Source: Spirogloea muscicola (Eukaryota; Streptophyta; Zygnematophyceae; Spirogloeales; Spirogloeaceae). From it: a DNA stretch of 62,419 bases. Made by a program: the position numbers and the translations under genes. Numbering within the stretch: position 1 is the first letter of the stretch; the number at the start of each line of letters is the position of its first letter. This document shows positions 10,572-22,266 of this stretch, piece after piece. The stretch is from NCBI GenBank assembly GCA_009602725.1, contig WELB01000014.1:1201828-1264246 (forward strand), written 5' to 3'. The notes beneath the pieces are model-generated. The model made no database searches. It was not told where the DNA came from and was given only the letters and a program-made list of their open reading frames with translations.

Positions 10572-13500
10572 ATGGCTGATGACGACTCTGATTCTGAGCC
10601 TGGGAAGTCCATCTCCATTTTGCGCCTGGATATTGGTGAGCCACACATCCATGCAACCAACCAGGCTGATGCGTTTCACAACACAGAAGTTGCCACTTAT
10701 GAGTACATAGATTCTGCAGGGCTAGAGCTCTGCAGGAAAACTGGTATCTGAATTGATATATGCTGTAAGAGAATTTCAGTATAGAGTAGGTCTCTGTGTA
10801 CAGGCAGAAGGATCACCTCTCTCGGATGTTGAAACTCCGTGCTCCAAGTCCGGCACCAAGAATTGCTATCTCACGCTTGGTCCTAGAAGTACAAAGAGTT
10901 TCTTGCATGTAAAGAGTAAAGAGGTCTTGCTTGCCATTCTTGGCCTCTATCACTTCGATTAATTGCAACCAATCACCAGTACAAAGATGGTAAGATGCCT
11001 GTATACTTGGAAGTTGTCTTCTGCTTTCCTTTCCTGTTGCAGTTTAGAAGAGCTTGAGAATCGGCATCCAATAAATAGCTGACTGCATACTACAATGGCT
11101 GCACACAGGAGGAACTCAATATACTACCACGGTGGATACATTGACGCAAAGAGATTCGACATCCATGCTAGGCGTGATGTTTGGTGGTCGTCATCGTGTC
11201 CACCGTGACCCAAAGAAGGTGCACATGATGAGTCTTGGTTGAATGTCACAATTGTGGCAATCTGTGAGAGCAGTATAGCTGGAACTAGGTGTGAGGAGGT
11301 TGTGCACATTGTAAAGGAAGGAAGTATGGTCACAAATGCAAGTGATGCCGAGTTTATCCAGAGGAGAGACAAGTTGGACAACTGTTGTTGCTATGGCAAT
11401 GTCCTCTTACGCAGCGATAGCAGCTGTGGGAAGGTGCCTGCACGTTGTCTCTGCGGTTGCCTCTTAGACTGAACTCGGTCTCTTTGAGCTGCGCTTAATC
11501 GGTCCGGCTTCTGCAATCTGCTTGGGTGCACAGGGCACAGTATTCATAGACCGAGATGGAACACACTTTCGGCACGTTTTAAATTGGCTTCGAGATGGAT
11601 GTGTCCCTGTTCTGGAAGGTCAGATCCACCAAGAGCTTGTGCGTGAGGCAGAGTACTATCAACTGCAAGTGAGTATAGTCCAGGGGACTAAGCTGTGTAT
11701 AACATCGAGAGGTCTCTTGAGCGTCCTGTTGTGAATTGTACTTTCAGTCGTCTCCGATCAGTATTCTCATCTCAATATCAGAAGTTCCAGTCCATGATTA
11801 TTAGACCTTGAAAGGGCATAACATTCACTAATATTAAGATTGTGATTGCTCCAGGACATGTTAGAGGCAATGGCAAAAGCACAGCACCTAAAGGAACTGG
11901 ACTCTCACCGCTTGCCTGAGTTGACTCGTCAGGAGGTCTGCGATTGCTACCTCTTAATCAACAGCTTCTGTCAGCTACATTCAGCATTAAAGTTTTGACA
12001 AACTCTATTTCTCTGTCCTTCTCGCATGTCAAGTACAAGTATGGCTGCTGTTGCAGGTGATCAAGTGCCTGCAGAACAAGCGAGTGCGTTTAAGAGGAGT
12101 GAACCTGTGTGGCGTGAACCTCTCAGGCCTGGTGCTTATTCATGCCCAGCATCCAAACAATCTGCATTGCATGCTGTTCATGCAATGCAGCTTTGCTGCC
12201 AAAGCTCAGCCTGCACGACGTGACCCTGAGGCTTTCAATTATCTTATGACATACTTGTTGCCTCTGTCCTCCCATTGCCTGTCAGCAGTTCTTCTCTTAG
12301 GCACTGGTCACAAGTGCCGTAGCACCACAATGTTGCAATGACAGTGTTACTAAATAATGAGAAATGAATTTGCTTGCACCAAGTCGACAAACTTGTACTT
12401 CTGTCAATCCGATGACTTCTGTCCAGGATATGTCCGGAGTGGACCTCAGCTATGCGAAGCTCTGTGGGACTTCATTCCAAACAGCTGTTCTGCAATGTGC
12501 TATCTTCAAGGTCAGATAAGAACCAGATGCTTGCAACGTAAGTAGGCTTGTGTGTGGGTTTTAGCCTGCCTAGCACATGCATGTATACATACATTCATCC
12601 ACAGTACATGTAAAGGTAAGCAATGTTTGCATATATAGGTGCCTGGTCTATGTGCTCACTTGTCCTCGGCTGCATCTTGACAGTATGCAGAAGCAGACGA
12701 GTCCAACTGCAGCAATGCGGTCTTCAAAGAGTGAGCAAATTTCTTATGAAGAAGTTGGGTGAAAGTTAGATCTTCATAGATGGCTCGTGACAAAACGAAC
12801 TGCTGTGTAAACGAAGATCATGGTTGACTCCTGAGAACCTTGCTAGAGACACCCTATGCCATCCAAGTGTTTACTTGCAAGTGACCGGCAGGTGTGACTT
12901 CAAAGGTGCTAGCTTACGTAAGGCAGTACTTGCAGGCACTAACCTTCAGAGTGCAAACCTGCAGGGTAAGCTGTGCGGTTGATGATGCCAATTGCCTTGT
13001 CTCTCCATTGATCTATACCACCATCTTCCTGGTCAACACATTGTGGATGATCAGCTGGAATTTACTTGCAATACTATGCTCTTCACTTACACTGCCTGTC
13101 AATGTGTCATGCAAAGTGCAGCTCTTTGATATTCTGAGATTCTGAGATTGACATGCAGATGTCAACCTCTCTGGCGCAACTCTTTGTGGCGCGGACCTAC
13201 AGTCTGCACATTTGCAGGTTACTTCACCAATGATAGTTATCAGTCACCTGCCCAAGCTCCAGCTTGCACCACAAGAGCTCCGACCAATATCAGTCGTCCA
13301 TCTACTGGAATACACGGGCTTATACCTCTTGATTGTTAGACAAGCCACTGCCCATGCGACATCTGGCCTGTCTTGCAGGTATTGCCTGCACTGATGACAT
13401 GGTGTGTCTGCTGTGGTCACTGATGGTGTGACGCAGAATGCAGATCTGACTGATGCGGACTTGACTGGTGCAAACCTTGAAGGGGCAAATCTGAAGGTGC

Positions 13501-14107
13501 GCGTGCCTTGCCTTGCCCATCTAACAGAGTTACAAATTTTGTGAAAGAAGACCCCTGGGTCTACTGCAAGTGCCAGGGAGCACCACCTGCACCCACGTGA
13601 CAGGAGCAGCCATCAATGTGTTTTCCCATCACCTGAATACAGATGTTTCGGACTGGTGCAGACAGGCACGTCCGGCCTGATGTGCTGGCTTGCCTGCTGG
13701 CTCCGTCCTTGATTGCACTACCCTGCATTTACCCGCTTAATATGGTCCATGCATGGAGTTGGTAGGCAGCGAAGGTCAAAGGAACGGTCTTTCAGGGGGC
13801 GAATTTGCAAAGGGCCTATCTACGTGACGTCGACCTTCGCCACACAGTATGCACCTCACCTCCTAAAGAAAGCTCGATGGCAGCATGGCTTTGCTCTTTT
13901 GGCTGTATCTGGCCAGTCATTGAGAAATTTGGAAGCAAGCCAACGCCAAGTGCAAAGAGGCAGAGTCATAGATAGACACTTGAAGCAAGCCGTTATTATT
14001 GCAAGAAGGCATTGACTGTTGCATGACGCCAGTTGTCCCGACCTGGTGGCCAGATCCTGGAGGGAGCCAAACTTGGGGGAGCAAACCTGCAGGGAACTGC
14101 CCGATGA
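10572..14107 (+). CDS. FIP2: BTB/T1 plus pentapeptide-repeat protein, FIP2-like, 12 exons
   Basis: Homologue of Arabidopsis FIP2 (At5g55000), which pairs a potassium-channel-type BTB domain with pentapeptide repeats and was found as a formin-interacting protein; a cullin-3 adaptor role is possible. Exons: 10572-10635, 11109-11218, 11534-11668, 11855-11935, 12057-12131, 12427-12510, 12684-12730, 12892-12965, 13159-13217, 13437-13496, 13796-13846, 14054-14107. Phases agree throughout and the product is 297 residues, about the length I recall for FIP2. Exons 1-3 give the BTB domain (TTTVDTLTQRDSTSMLGVMF, VFIDRDGTHFRHVLNWLRDG). Exon 4 is a short linker and exon 5 begins VIKCLQNKRVRLRGVNL. Exons 5-12 give A(D/N)LxG pentapeptides such as SGVDLSYAKL, AGTNLQSANLQ, NADLTDADLTGANLEGANLK and GANLQRAYLRDVDLR, ending GAKLGGANLQGTAR. 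A further small exon between 13496 and 13796 is possible but not needed. Confidence 0.92.
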
Positions 14108-14461
14108 CAGCATCACCGAGTGGCGGGCTGTGCAAGCAGTGTGGCTAGGTCTGTGGGCAGGACACTCATCACCAGGGAAGCTAAAACGTTGACAGCATCG
14201 AGAGTCCACCTCTGCCAATTTCGCGAGGTGCTCAGATGTCGAGCACCCCAGCACAAGCAGCAGCAGCAGCACAGCAGAGGTCAGGGCCTGTCTACACTTG
14301 GTCGGGTGGTCGCGTCGAGGGGTACGTGTCGCGCGTTGTCTGGAACGAATGGCTTACAACCTTGCGCGCCCGGTCGTGGTCACCCGCCACGATGGCCGCT
14401 GACCAGGACGACTTTTGCCCCCCATCAAGGAGGAAACGGCGCCGTGTGCCACGAGGGCGGN

Positions 14462-14880
14462 CGCCTGCGGGGGCGCTCGACCAGGCGGCGGGAGGCGGCG
14501 CTGCGCCGGGGTTTGATGCTGCTGCCCTAGCGCGCCGGGCAGCCAATCCGACCTGGCGGGGCTTGGGAGGTGGTTCCGCACGTGCAGGCGGCCTCGGCCT
14601 CCGTGGCCGCGGACCCCCCTCTGACGGGGTGGTCATTGAGACCGCGACCACCTGACCAAGTGAAAACGGGCCCTAAGGTCGCGCGGTCACGCACGAGCTG
14701 ACCGCCGTGTCAAGGGGCTGGTCGCCGCCACGGAGGCCGAGGCCGCCTGCACGTGCGGAACCACCTCCCAAGCCCCGCCAGGTCGGATTGGCTGCCCGGC
14801 GCGCTAGGGCAGCAGCATCAAACCCCGGCGCAGCGCCGCCTCCCGCCGCCTGGTCGAGCGCCCCCGCAGGCGCACGCTCC
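14462..14880. repeat. Inverted duplication next to an N inside the Harbinger element
   Basis: About 140 bp at roughly 14462-14610 recur in inverted orientation at roughly 14735-14875; both arms contain AGCCCCGCCAGGTCGGATTG in one or the other sense. Between the arms at 14654-14673 sits an extra element end (GACCAAGTGAAAACGGGCCC). The left arm abuts the single N at 14461. This could be a nested MITE or a false join during assembly. Confidence 0.7.
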
Positions 14881-15067
14881 CCCCCTCCTGCTACCGACCA
14901 GGCCTGCAGGCATGGGTCCCGAGCGGAGGCGGATCTGCTGCATCACGATAGCCGTCCTGGCCCGCTGGCAGCTGTGCCCGGCGGAGGCGGAGGCGGAGGC
15001 GGAGGCGGAGGCGGCGGCGGAGGCGGAGGTGGATGCGGAGGTGGAGGCGGAGGCGGAGGCGGAGGCG

Positions 15068-16265
15068 GAGCTGCTGCCGCACTTCGACTTCAAGGCTGCC
15101 GTGGCCCAGATGATGCTGCAGGGGAAGAAGGAGAGAGCACCGCGCCTCCTGTGGAGCTCCACCCAGACGACCGGCTGGCTCCGGCAGCTGCAGGTCGACT
15201 TCACCGAGCAGGACTTCCGGAAGCGCGTGAGAGTGTCGCGCAGAGTCTTTGACAAGTTGGTCCGGGCTCTCGGCGGCACGATCGAGAAGCGGGACACGAA
15301 ATTCAGAGCAACTGTGCCGGTGGAAGCGAGGACTGCGATCACGCTGCACCGCCTGGCAAGCGGAAGCTACGTTAGGGCCACATCCGATATTTTCGGGATA
15401 GCGGAGTGCACGGCAAGCATTATCATTAGGGAGGTGCTGGAGGCCATCAAAGACAACCTGCTGCTGGAGCAGGTCAAGTGGTCGACGCACAAGGAGATGC
15501 TCGGCATGGCCGCCAGATTTCAGGAGCTGGCAGGCATCCCGTACGTCGTCGGCGCAGTCGACGGCTCGCACATCCCCATCATAGCTCCAAGTGATCGTCC
15601 CAAGTACTTATATAATAGAAAGAGCCACCACTCTGTGTCCTGCAGGTGGTCGCTGACGCGAACCGGAAGATCTGGGCCTTCGACGTCGGCTGGTGCGGCA
15701 GCGTACACGACTGCACGATTTCAACCAGAGCAGGGTCGCCCAGCGGTGCGGTGAAGGGAGACTTGGAGACTACTGTTTGCTCGGGGATGCAGCCTATCCG
15801 CCGCGCAGATACATGTTAAGTCCTTTCAAAGGCTGCCGGGAGGGGTTGTCAGCCCTCCAACAGGACTGGAACTACAGGCAGTCCAGCTCCAAGATGGTGG
15901 TTGAACAGGCTTTGGGACATCTGAAGGGGCGGTTCAAATTCTCCCGAAGCGAATGGACGTCCAACTGAAGACTGCGCCCCTCCATGCACAATATGTGCAT
16001 TGACGACAATGATGTGGTCGATGCCGAGTGGATGGTAGACTGCGGGCCCACTGAAGAGGAGGACAACATCGACGACTCTGATGTCCAAGACTGCGAGCCC
16101 ACAGACGAGGAGGATAACATCAACGACTTCAATGTCCAAGAAGCGGCTCGAGGCGCTCAAAGGAGGGATGCGCTAGCACGCACCCTTTATGAGCAGCAAC
16201 ACATGGTGCTAGAGTCGTCGGACAGTGAGGATAGCATGGGCGTCGAAGATGTTGAGGAGAGATAG
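15068..16265 (+). pseudogene. HARBI1-like DDE transposase, frameshifted
   Basis: Before decay this would be the nuclease cutting and joining the element ends. Conserved parts are in order: LQVDFTEQDFRKRVRVSRRV, TAITLHRLASGSYVRATSDI, VVGAVDGSHIPIIAPSD (first D, near 15556), NRKIWAFDVGWCGSVHDCTI, LLGDAAYPPRRYMLSPF (second D, near 15783), VVEQALGHLKGRFKF (E, near 15903), then an LHNMCID-like box and an acidic tail. The frame changes near 15640, near 15710 and near 15975, so no single frame spans it. One shift could instead be an unseen intron. The GGCGGA-rich stretch at 14990-15070 lies upstream. The C-terminal piece (15984-16265) is open and very acidic. Confidence 0.85.
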
Positions 16266-16875
16266 AATTCTTGACATTCTGCAAATTGTTGTATACAATA
16301 TCACAACATTTTGTTGTACATAATCTTGCAATCAGATTGCTGTTGGCGCTGGTGGAGGTGTCACTGGCGACGAGGCAATGTTGCCGCTGTCGCAGACTAC
16401 AGGCGGTATATCAGCGGCTGCCATGGCAGCCACCAGCTGCTGCGCCCTGCCGACTGCGGGACAGCGCGGCCTTGGCAATCAGGATGGCGCTATGACAGCG
16501 CTGCAGGCCAGAGCTGCCGGGAGGGGGGCAGGGGCGGGGGACTTTCGCACTTGAAAATCTGTGTATTGTGGAGGGAAGGGTGCCAGCTGTCCCTATTCGG
16601 GCAGGCCGGGCAGCGTCCTTGGGGTCCGAAGGGGGTGGACGGGGGTGGTCAAAAGTGGGCCCTCCTCGGGAGGAGGGCCCCGTTCCGGCGCCCTCGTGGC
16701 AAACGCGCGCGTTTTCTCCTTAACGCGCCCAAAATGAGTCCTCGTCAGCGTCCGATGTGGCGCCTCCGTGTCGAGTGACCATGTCCCGGCCCGCAAGGCT
16801 GCACAGCCGGCCGTTCCATACACCGCGCGACACGTACCCCTCGACCCGACCCGGTGACCAAGTGCAAATAGGCCC

Positions 16876-17340
16876 TTTGTGGACTAGCTGGGACAAACGG
16901 AGGCGTGACCCGGGGCCGGGTGAAGGCGAGGCTTCGCGTCCATGTGGATTTGTTGGTACGCAAATAAAGTCTGGACGTACCGCAACTCGAAGTGAATGGG
17001 AGCTACAGTGTCACGCGCCGCTAAGCGACGGCTTCGGCGCCCAGCTTGTCGCTTGTCGGCCCCGCGCCCCGCCGTCCAAGGACGGAGAGGGTGTTGAGGG
17101 TTGGGCCCAGGAAGCGCGGAGAGGCGGCTGCCGCCCGAGTGCCGCCTGGTTGACGGCCGCGAATGGCCGCCGAGGGACGATGGCTCTGCCACGCCTCAGT
17201 CACGACTTGCGTCAGCTGGGACAGCGCAGTTTCCTAGATAGTTTGGGGAGGACGTCTCCGGGCGTCACTCATTCGCGGGGCAGTACCTGCTGGCATCCAC
17301 TGCCGGTGAGTTGCAGCCGTCACGGGGGGCTGAGTTTCTA
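16876..17340. other. Intergenic, nothing recognised
   Basis: Moderately GC-rich with overlapping open frames on both strands that show no family features. Confidence 0.4.
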
Positions 17341-18096
17341 GCACGCCGCCGTACCGGGAAGGGGGGGTGGGGTGGTACATCCTAGCGCACACGGGTATGC
17401 CACGGAGGACGTCAGCCCGCGCCCGCGGCGAGAGGGCCGCCGCCAGCGACCCCGGGGGGCCCCTGAGGAAGGGGCGCCCTGCCGCCGGCCGACGACGTGT
17501 CGAGCGGGCGGCGGCTCCTGGGCGGCTGGGGGATCTAAAGCGGCGCCACCGTTGGGTGCCGCCGGGGGCGTCACGTGCCTGGCCGCGCCCGTGCCCGCCC
17601 GGGCGCCAGCTGGTGCGGGCTGGCGGCCGGACGCGTGGCCGCCGACGGGGGGGCTTAGCAAGCCGACACGTGGGACCGCGGCCGGCGCCGCCAACCGGCG
17701 GCCCGGAAAAGATCGCCCGCCGCTGGCCCGCCCTGCCGGGGGCCGTTTCCACGGGCGGCCGGGCGGGCACTTCCCCCGGGGGGCCCCGCACCCACAATCG
17801 ACACCCTGGGGCCCCGTTGAGCCCACTGTGGCGAGAGGCCACCGGCCGTCTCGGCTCGCCGTCTCGCTCCCGCCGCGCCTGCGGCCGTGGGGGCCCCCCC
17901 CGCCTCAGTGGGCGAAGAAGGCTCGTGCTCCCAGTTACGGATGGTACGACCCGATGCGTTGGAGTAAAGTGACGAGGGCCGTGGCAGGGAAGCGACGCCG
18001 GCCGGCCCAGCATCGCCCCCCTCTCATCGCTTCCCCCGGCCCTCGACCAGCGGGGGCATTATCCACTTAGCCGCCCCAGCCACGGCCCCCCCCCCC
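17341..18096. other. Very GC-rich block ending at an assembly gap
   Basis: Dominated by runs such as GGGGGGCCCC, with long open frames on both strands, as expected from base composition alone. It ends in a C run directly before the gap. It resembles the GC-rich blocks at 48.0-48.5 and 53.2-53.95 kb in composition. No protein family seen. Confidence 0.5.
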
Positions 18097-18125
18097 NNNN
18101 NNNNNNNNNNNNNNNNNNNNNNNNN
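18097..18125. other. Assembly gap (run of N)
   Basis: Twenty-nine Ns bounded on both sides by C runs. The true length is unknown. Confidence 0.99.
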
Positions 18126-18946
18126 CCCCGCCTCCCGCCCGGGAGCCCTCGCCCACACCACCCCCCGCGCGCCTCTGCTCGACGCGGCGACTGGTATCAG
18201 CGGCAGCAGGGCGGCACTTGTGTTAGAGCCAGCCAGCCGCAGCCTGCCCTCCCCACGGCTGCCGCTCCCCCGCCTAACCCCTTCGCCTCCGCCTCTCCCT
18301 CCGCGGCGGTGGATTTGGCAGCGGCGGCGGCAGCGGAACTGCCGCCCGCTCGCTGCCCGCGCCTCCTCGATGCGGGCCGCTCCACTCCCCCCGGCTCCTG
18401 CACATCCTCTTCTCATACCGCGTTGCCGCGGCGGGCGGTGGCAGCGCCGCCGATGCCGCCCGGCGCTGCGGCCGATGGCCTGCGCTCCGCCGCCTGCCCA
18501 CTGTGCTGCCCTTGCTGAGTTGCCGCCACGCTGTGGCGGCATACGCGGGGTTGGCAAGCCGAGTAGGCCTGCTCCTCCTTGCTTGTGGCGGAAGCCCCGT
18601 TGGGAGGCTGGCCAGCCCGCCGCCGGTCGCGGTATTGCTGGAGCCATGGCGCCCGCAGCCACATGCCCGTGACCGCCAGACGCCGCGTGGCCAAGGTGCA
18701 CTTGTCTGGCCGCCTCACGCCACACCCAGTGACTGCCGAGTTGGGCTCATCGCGGGCTCTCAGCGTGTGCACCTGCATTGGATTCCACGCCTTCGAGCAG
18801 GCACAAGTAGTCACCGGCAGTGCCTGCTTGGAAGGCTGCATGCCTGATCTCCTGCAACTCCGGCTGTCTTCTGTGCTGCCGCAGGCCGTCCAGACGAGGG
18901 AGTCCGGTCGGCCTGCCAGCCGTGCCAGTCGGTGGCGTCCCTGGAG

Positions 18947-19468
18947 ATGATGCCAGGCTCGGAGGCGGATGTGCAGCACCTTGCCCTTCCAAGTGACGCT
19001 GTGGGCATCGACGAGGCAACCCTCTTCCGCCTCGCCCAGTCACTGGGCATCGAGCAGGTGCGCGCGCAGTCCGCCCACCGCCAAGGCAACCCCTCCACCG
19101 CCGCCGCTGCTGCTACAGTCGCACGGGTCCACTGAGATCTCGCTGATGGCGATCCTCGCTGCGCCGTAGGTCCAGCGGCTTGCCAGCAATCTGCACGGAG
19201 ACGGCGCACCCATTGACCACAGCAGCAGCAGCTTGCTTCTCCAGCACGTAGCGGCGGTGCTGCCTCTGCTTCCGCCACTGGCCACTGACCTCGCCCATAG
19301 CACAATCCTGACGGGCGAGGTAAGGCCAAGGCTCCAGGACTGTCCCACTGCTGGTTGCTTTGCTTCGAGCAATCAACCAGCCGCTGAGGGGTGCTGCTGG
19401 CTGTCCGCGTGCATGCAGGTAACAGCGCTGCAGCCAATGTGCATACGTCCATACGCGACTGGCGAGGT

Positions 19469-19501
<33 letters not shown>

Positions 19502-22266
19502 CATGGCAGCGACAGCAGTGGCGCAGCGGCTGGTAGATGAGGCTGGCAACAGATTCCCCGGCCTTAGCAGCGGCAGCAGGGCCATGCAGTTGCAGCCGCT
19601 CTGCCACGCCCACCTCATGGAGGAGCTCTGCACAGGCCCTGCTGCCGCGGGCGTGGCTGGCAGCGGCGATGCTGGCAAACAAGGTGGTAGCCAGGTAGCA
19701 ATGCCAGGCTTTGACAACAGGCAGCTCCAGCACAACCTGGGCTCGCTTGCGCAGGACCAGCTCAATGGCAACGACAGCTGCGAGCGCGGCAACACAGGCG
19801 TCTGGTGGAGCCCAGCCCTTCCACAGCCGCCACCAGCCGACGCCGTAGGGCTAAGAGTGACGGCAGAGCAGGCACGGCAGCTCGAATTTGGTGAGGCCTT
19901 GCCGCTGCTGCCGCAGCAGCCAGTGGCGCTCTTTTCGGGGCCAGCAAGTGGCGGCGCACTTGCACACCCACTGCACGATGGCACTGCTGCGAGGCCTAGA
20001 CCTGCTGTCCACAGTGATCAGCAGCAGCCTGACACATTCGACTACCGCCTCAAGGGGCTGGAAGCGGAGGCCTCGGCAGCCGGCAGGGCGCAGTGGCTGC
20101 AGAACAGCGAGGCCAGCAGCAGCGGCATGGCTGTCCAGCTGCGCGAGGCAGTGCTGCGGGCAGGTGCGACGGGCCGGCCCCTGAGTGAGACGCTGTCAGA
20201 CGAGCAGGTGTGGTTCCTGTTTGCGCAGGGCCTCGTGGCATCGCCCTTCCGCCAAGAGCTCTCGCCCGGCCACATCCAGACTGCCGTCCAACGCTCCCTC
20301 TGCCTCGTGCCGCTGCAGCCCCCGCAGCCGCCGCCGCCGCTTCCCCCGCCTGAGGACGCGGCATGGATGCCAGCGGCAGCCGCTAGAGCCAGGGCCCGGC
20401 GGCGAGTGGTTGGTGCACGGCCGCCAGCGTGGGGCGGCAGTGGCGGCAATACCGACAGCGGGGGTGACCCGCTGGATCAGGCTGCCAAGCGCCTACTGGA
20501 GGATGGCGAGCCGCTTGGGTCGGGGCTGCCACCAGATGTGATGGAGCTTTGGCCACTTTTTCCCGCTTTGCCGGTTGTTGGTGGAGGCTCAATGACGGGC
20601 TGGCGGCCCAACTGCAATGAGGGTCATATGCAAATGGCCCCTTTGCACTCGCTGCCACCCCGCGACCACCCACCGGCGGCGGCGGCGGCGTCGGCACCGG
20701 CGGTGTACTTGCCGCAGTCTGTGGTCTTCGACTCACCAGCGCTACTGGGAAGCTACACGGCGAGCACGCTAACCGAGGAGAGCGCTGTGGCGCTGGCTGG
20801 TCACAGCCCGTCCACTCTTGGCATGCTGGCGGCCAGTGGTCACACAGAGGGGCCGCCACTTGGCGGTTGGCCAGACTTTCGGAATCACAATGAGCGTGGC
20901 TTCCCCGAGGAGACCAAGCGGCCTGCGGGAGCTGTCAGATCCCAGCTCCATTATCCCTCGTCGACGACCGTATCGACGCAGCTCCTGCCCGGCAGCACCG
21001 CAATCGACGACGACAGCCACGTCCACGACCACCGCAACGGCAGTACCTTTGATGGTGGTGGCGGCGGCCGCGGTGTCGGTGGCACCTCCTCTGAGACGGG
21101 TGTATTGGACGCGGCGTCAGCGGCAAGCCTCGATGTCCAGCATCCACCACCATCGGCAGCCGTTTATGTACCCCGCGCGTCCTTCAGGGGCCAGCAGCAG
21201 CCGAGCCGGTCGCCGACGCCAGACAAGCTGCCGCATCTTCGCCTGCGGGAGCTCTTCCGCGAGGCCCAGGGCAGCTTGCAACCAGCCCGCCAGGACGCAG
21301 GAAGCCCATCGCCGGCTACAGAGACCGGCTCGCCGCCACGGCCATCTCTTAAGCTCTGCCGGTCCTCCTCCAGCCTCGCCGGTCGCCTCCTGCCAATGGA
21401 GCCGCAGGCAGGCGCAGGCACCGGTGGCAGCGGGGGCGGCAGCAGCGGCGGGGGTGGCCATCAGAGCGAGTCATCACCAGTGAGCCGCCGCAAGCGCAAG
21501 AGCAGGGCCGTTGAGCACAGCCCCTGCCGCTCGGAGAACGAGCGGGAGCTGCACTCGAGCGGCAGCGAGCAGGTGGAGGCGACCTCGTCAGCAGTGACGT
21601 GGCCTGAAGGTGGGCCGCTACCGGCCAGCACTGGCTGTAAGCGCGAAGGCGACGGCAGCGGACTAAGTGGCAGCCGCAAGGCACGATGGGGCCAGACTAT
21701 GGAGCCCCAGGCTGTCGCTGCACGCGCCCGTCGCCGCCAGGTCACCGATCGGATCCGCAAGCTGCAGGTAAGTCCTCCTATTGCTCTGTCAAACCATGAC
21801 ACCACCTCTGTCGTATCTGGCCAAGTCGCTGACCTGCTAGCCACAAGCTGCTTCAGTGACTCGATTGCACCAATTGACAAGTGGCGCGGATGCTGTGCAC
21901 TTCACTGTTGCAGGGCTTACTGCCGAGCAAGGGTCGGACGGACGTCGTTAGAATGCTGGAGGAGGTGCTGGAGTACGTCAAGTTCCTCCAGGGCCAAGTC
22001 AGGGTTTGTGTTGCTTGAGCACCTGCTTGATGCTTTCTCGGACGCTTTTGTGATTCACGTGGCATCGCCAAGCATCACGACAATATGGTGGCTTCAGTAT
22101 ATTGTAGGGACTTAACGGTTCAGGTGGCATGGCTTGTTGACAGATCCTGAGCGATGACCCGTCTGCGCGTCAGCCGCCGAGCCCCGACCTTGGAGCCTCC
22201 GCTGTGAGCACCTCAAGCACCTGCGTGCTCGCTTGGCTGTTTTCAGTGTTCCCAAACAATGATTAG
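18947..22266 (+). CDS. Large bHLH transcription factor, 4 exons inferred
   Basis: Nuclear DNA-binding or dimerising regulator. Inferred exons: 18947-19057, 19419-21767, 21914-22003, 22144-22266, all phase 0, about 890 residues. Exon 1 reads SDAVGIDEATLFRLAQSLGI before its donor. Exon 2 is long and low in complexity: a CAG-coded glutamine run (about 19470-19500), then Ala/Ser/Gly/Pro-rich stretches, a basic patch (SRRKRKSRAVEH), and finally EPQAVAARARRRQVTDRIRK. Exon 3 completes helix 2 (GLLPSKGRTDVVRMLEE, VLEYVKFLQGQVR), and exon 4 gives ILSDDPSAR and a short tail. The AVAAR...DRIRKLQ pattern and intron sites resemble plant bHLH subgroup VIII (RSL/HEC) proteins, but the basic region reads RRRQV where RRERI is usual, so the E-box-contact glutamate is missing. 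The start is uncertain: the frame stays open upstream of 18947, and exons may lie toward or inside the gap. Confidence 0.82.

Larger units (their letters stand above)
14284..16875 (+). mobile_element. PIF/Harbinger DNA transposon with long (about 180 bp) terminal inverted repeats, decayed
   Basis: The left end starts GGGCCTGTCTACACTTGGTC. The right end, read inverted, is GGGCCTATTTGCACTTGGTC. Similarity between the two ends continues inward for about 175-185 bp (14284-14460 against 16690-16875), including the shared GCGACACGTACCCCTCGAC and CGCCCTCGTGGCA. Inside lies a HARBI1-like transposase relic. The flanks are TCA on the left and TTT on the right, so no clean target duplication remains. 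The element begins 177 bp after the stop of the FIP2-like gene. Confidence 0.8.

Noticed and set aside
14707-15252. Plus-strand frame starting in the Harbinger inverted duplication
   Set aside because: It reads through the palindrome and a GGCGGA run into the wrong frame of the transposase.
17234-18070. Long frames on both strands in the GC-rich block
   Set aside because: Same composition effect next to an assembly gap.
19470-19500. CAG run considered as an independent microsatellite locus
   Set aside because: It lies inside the bHLH coding exon and codes for glutamine, so it is treated as part of that gene.
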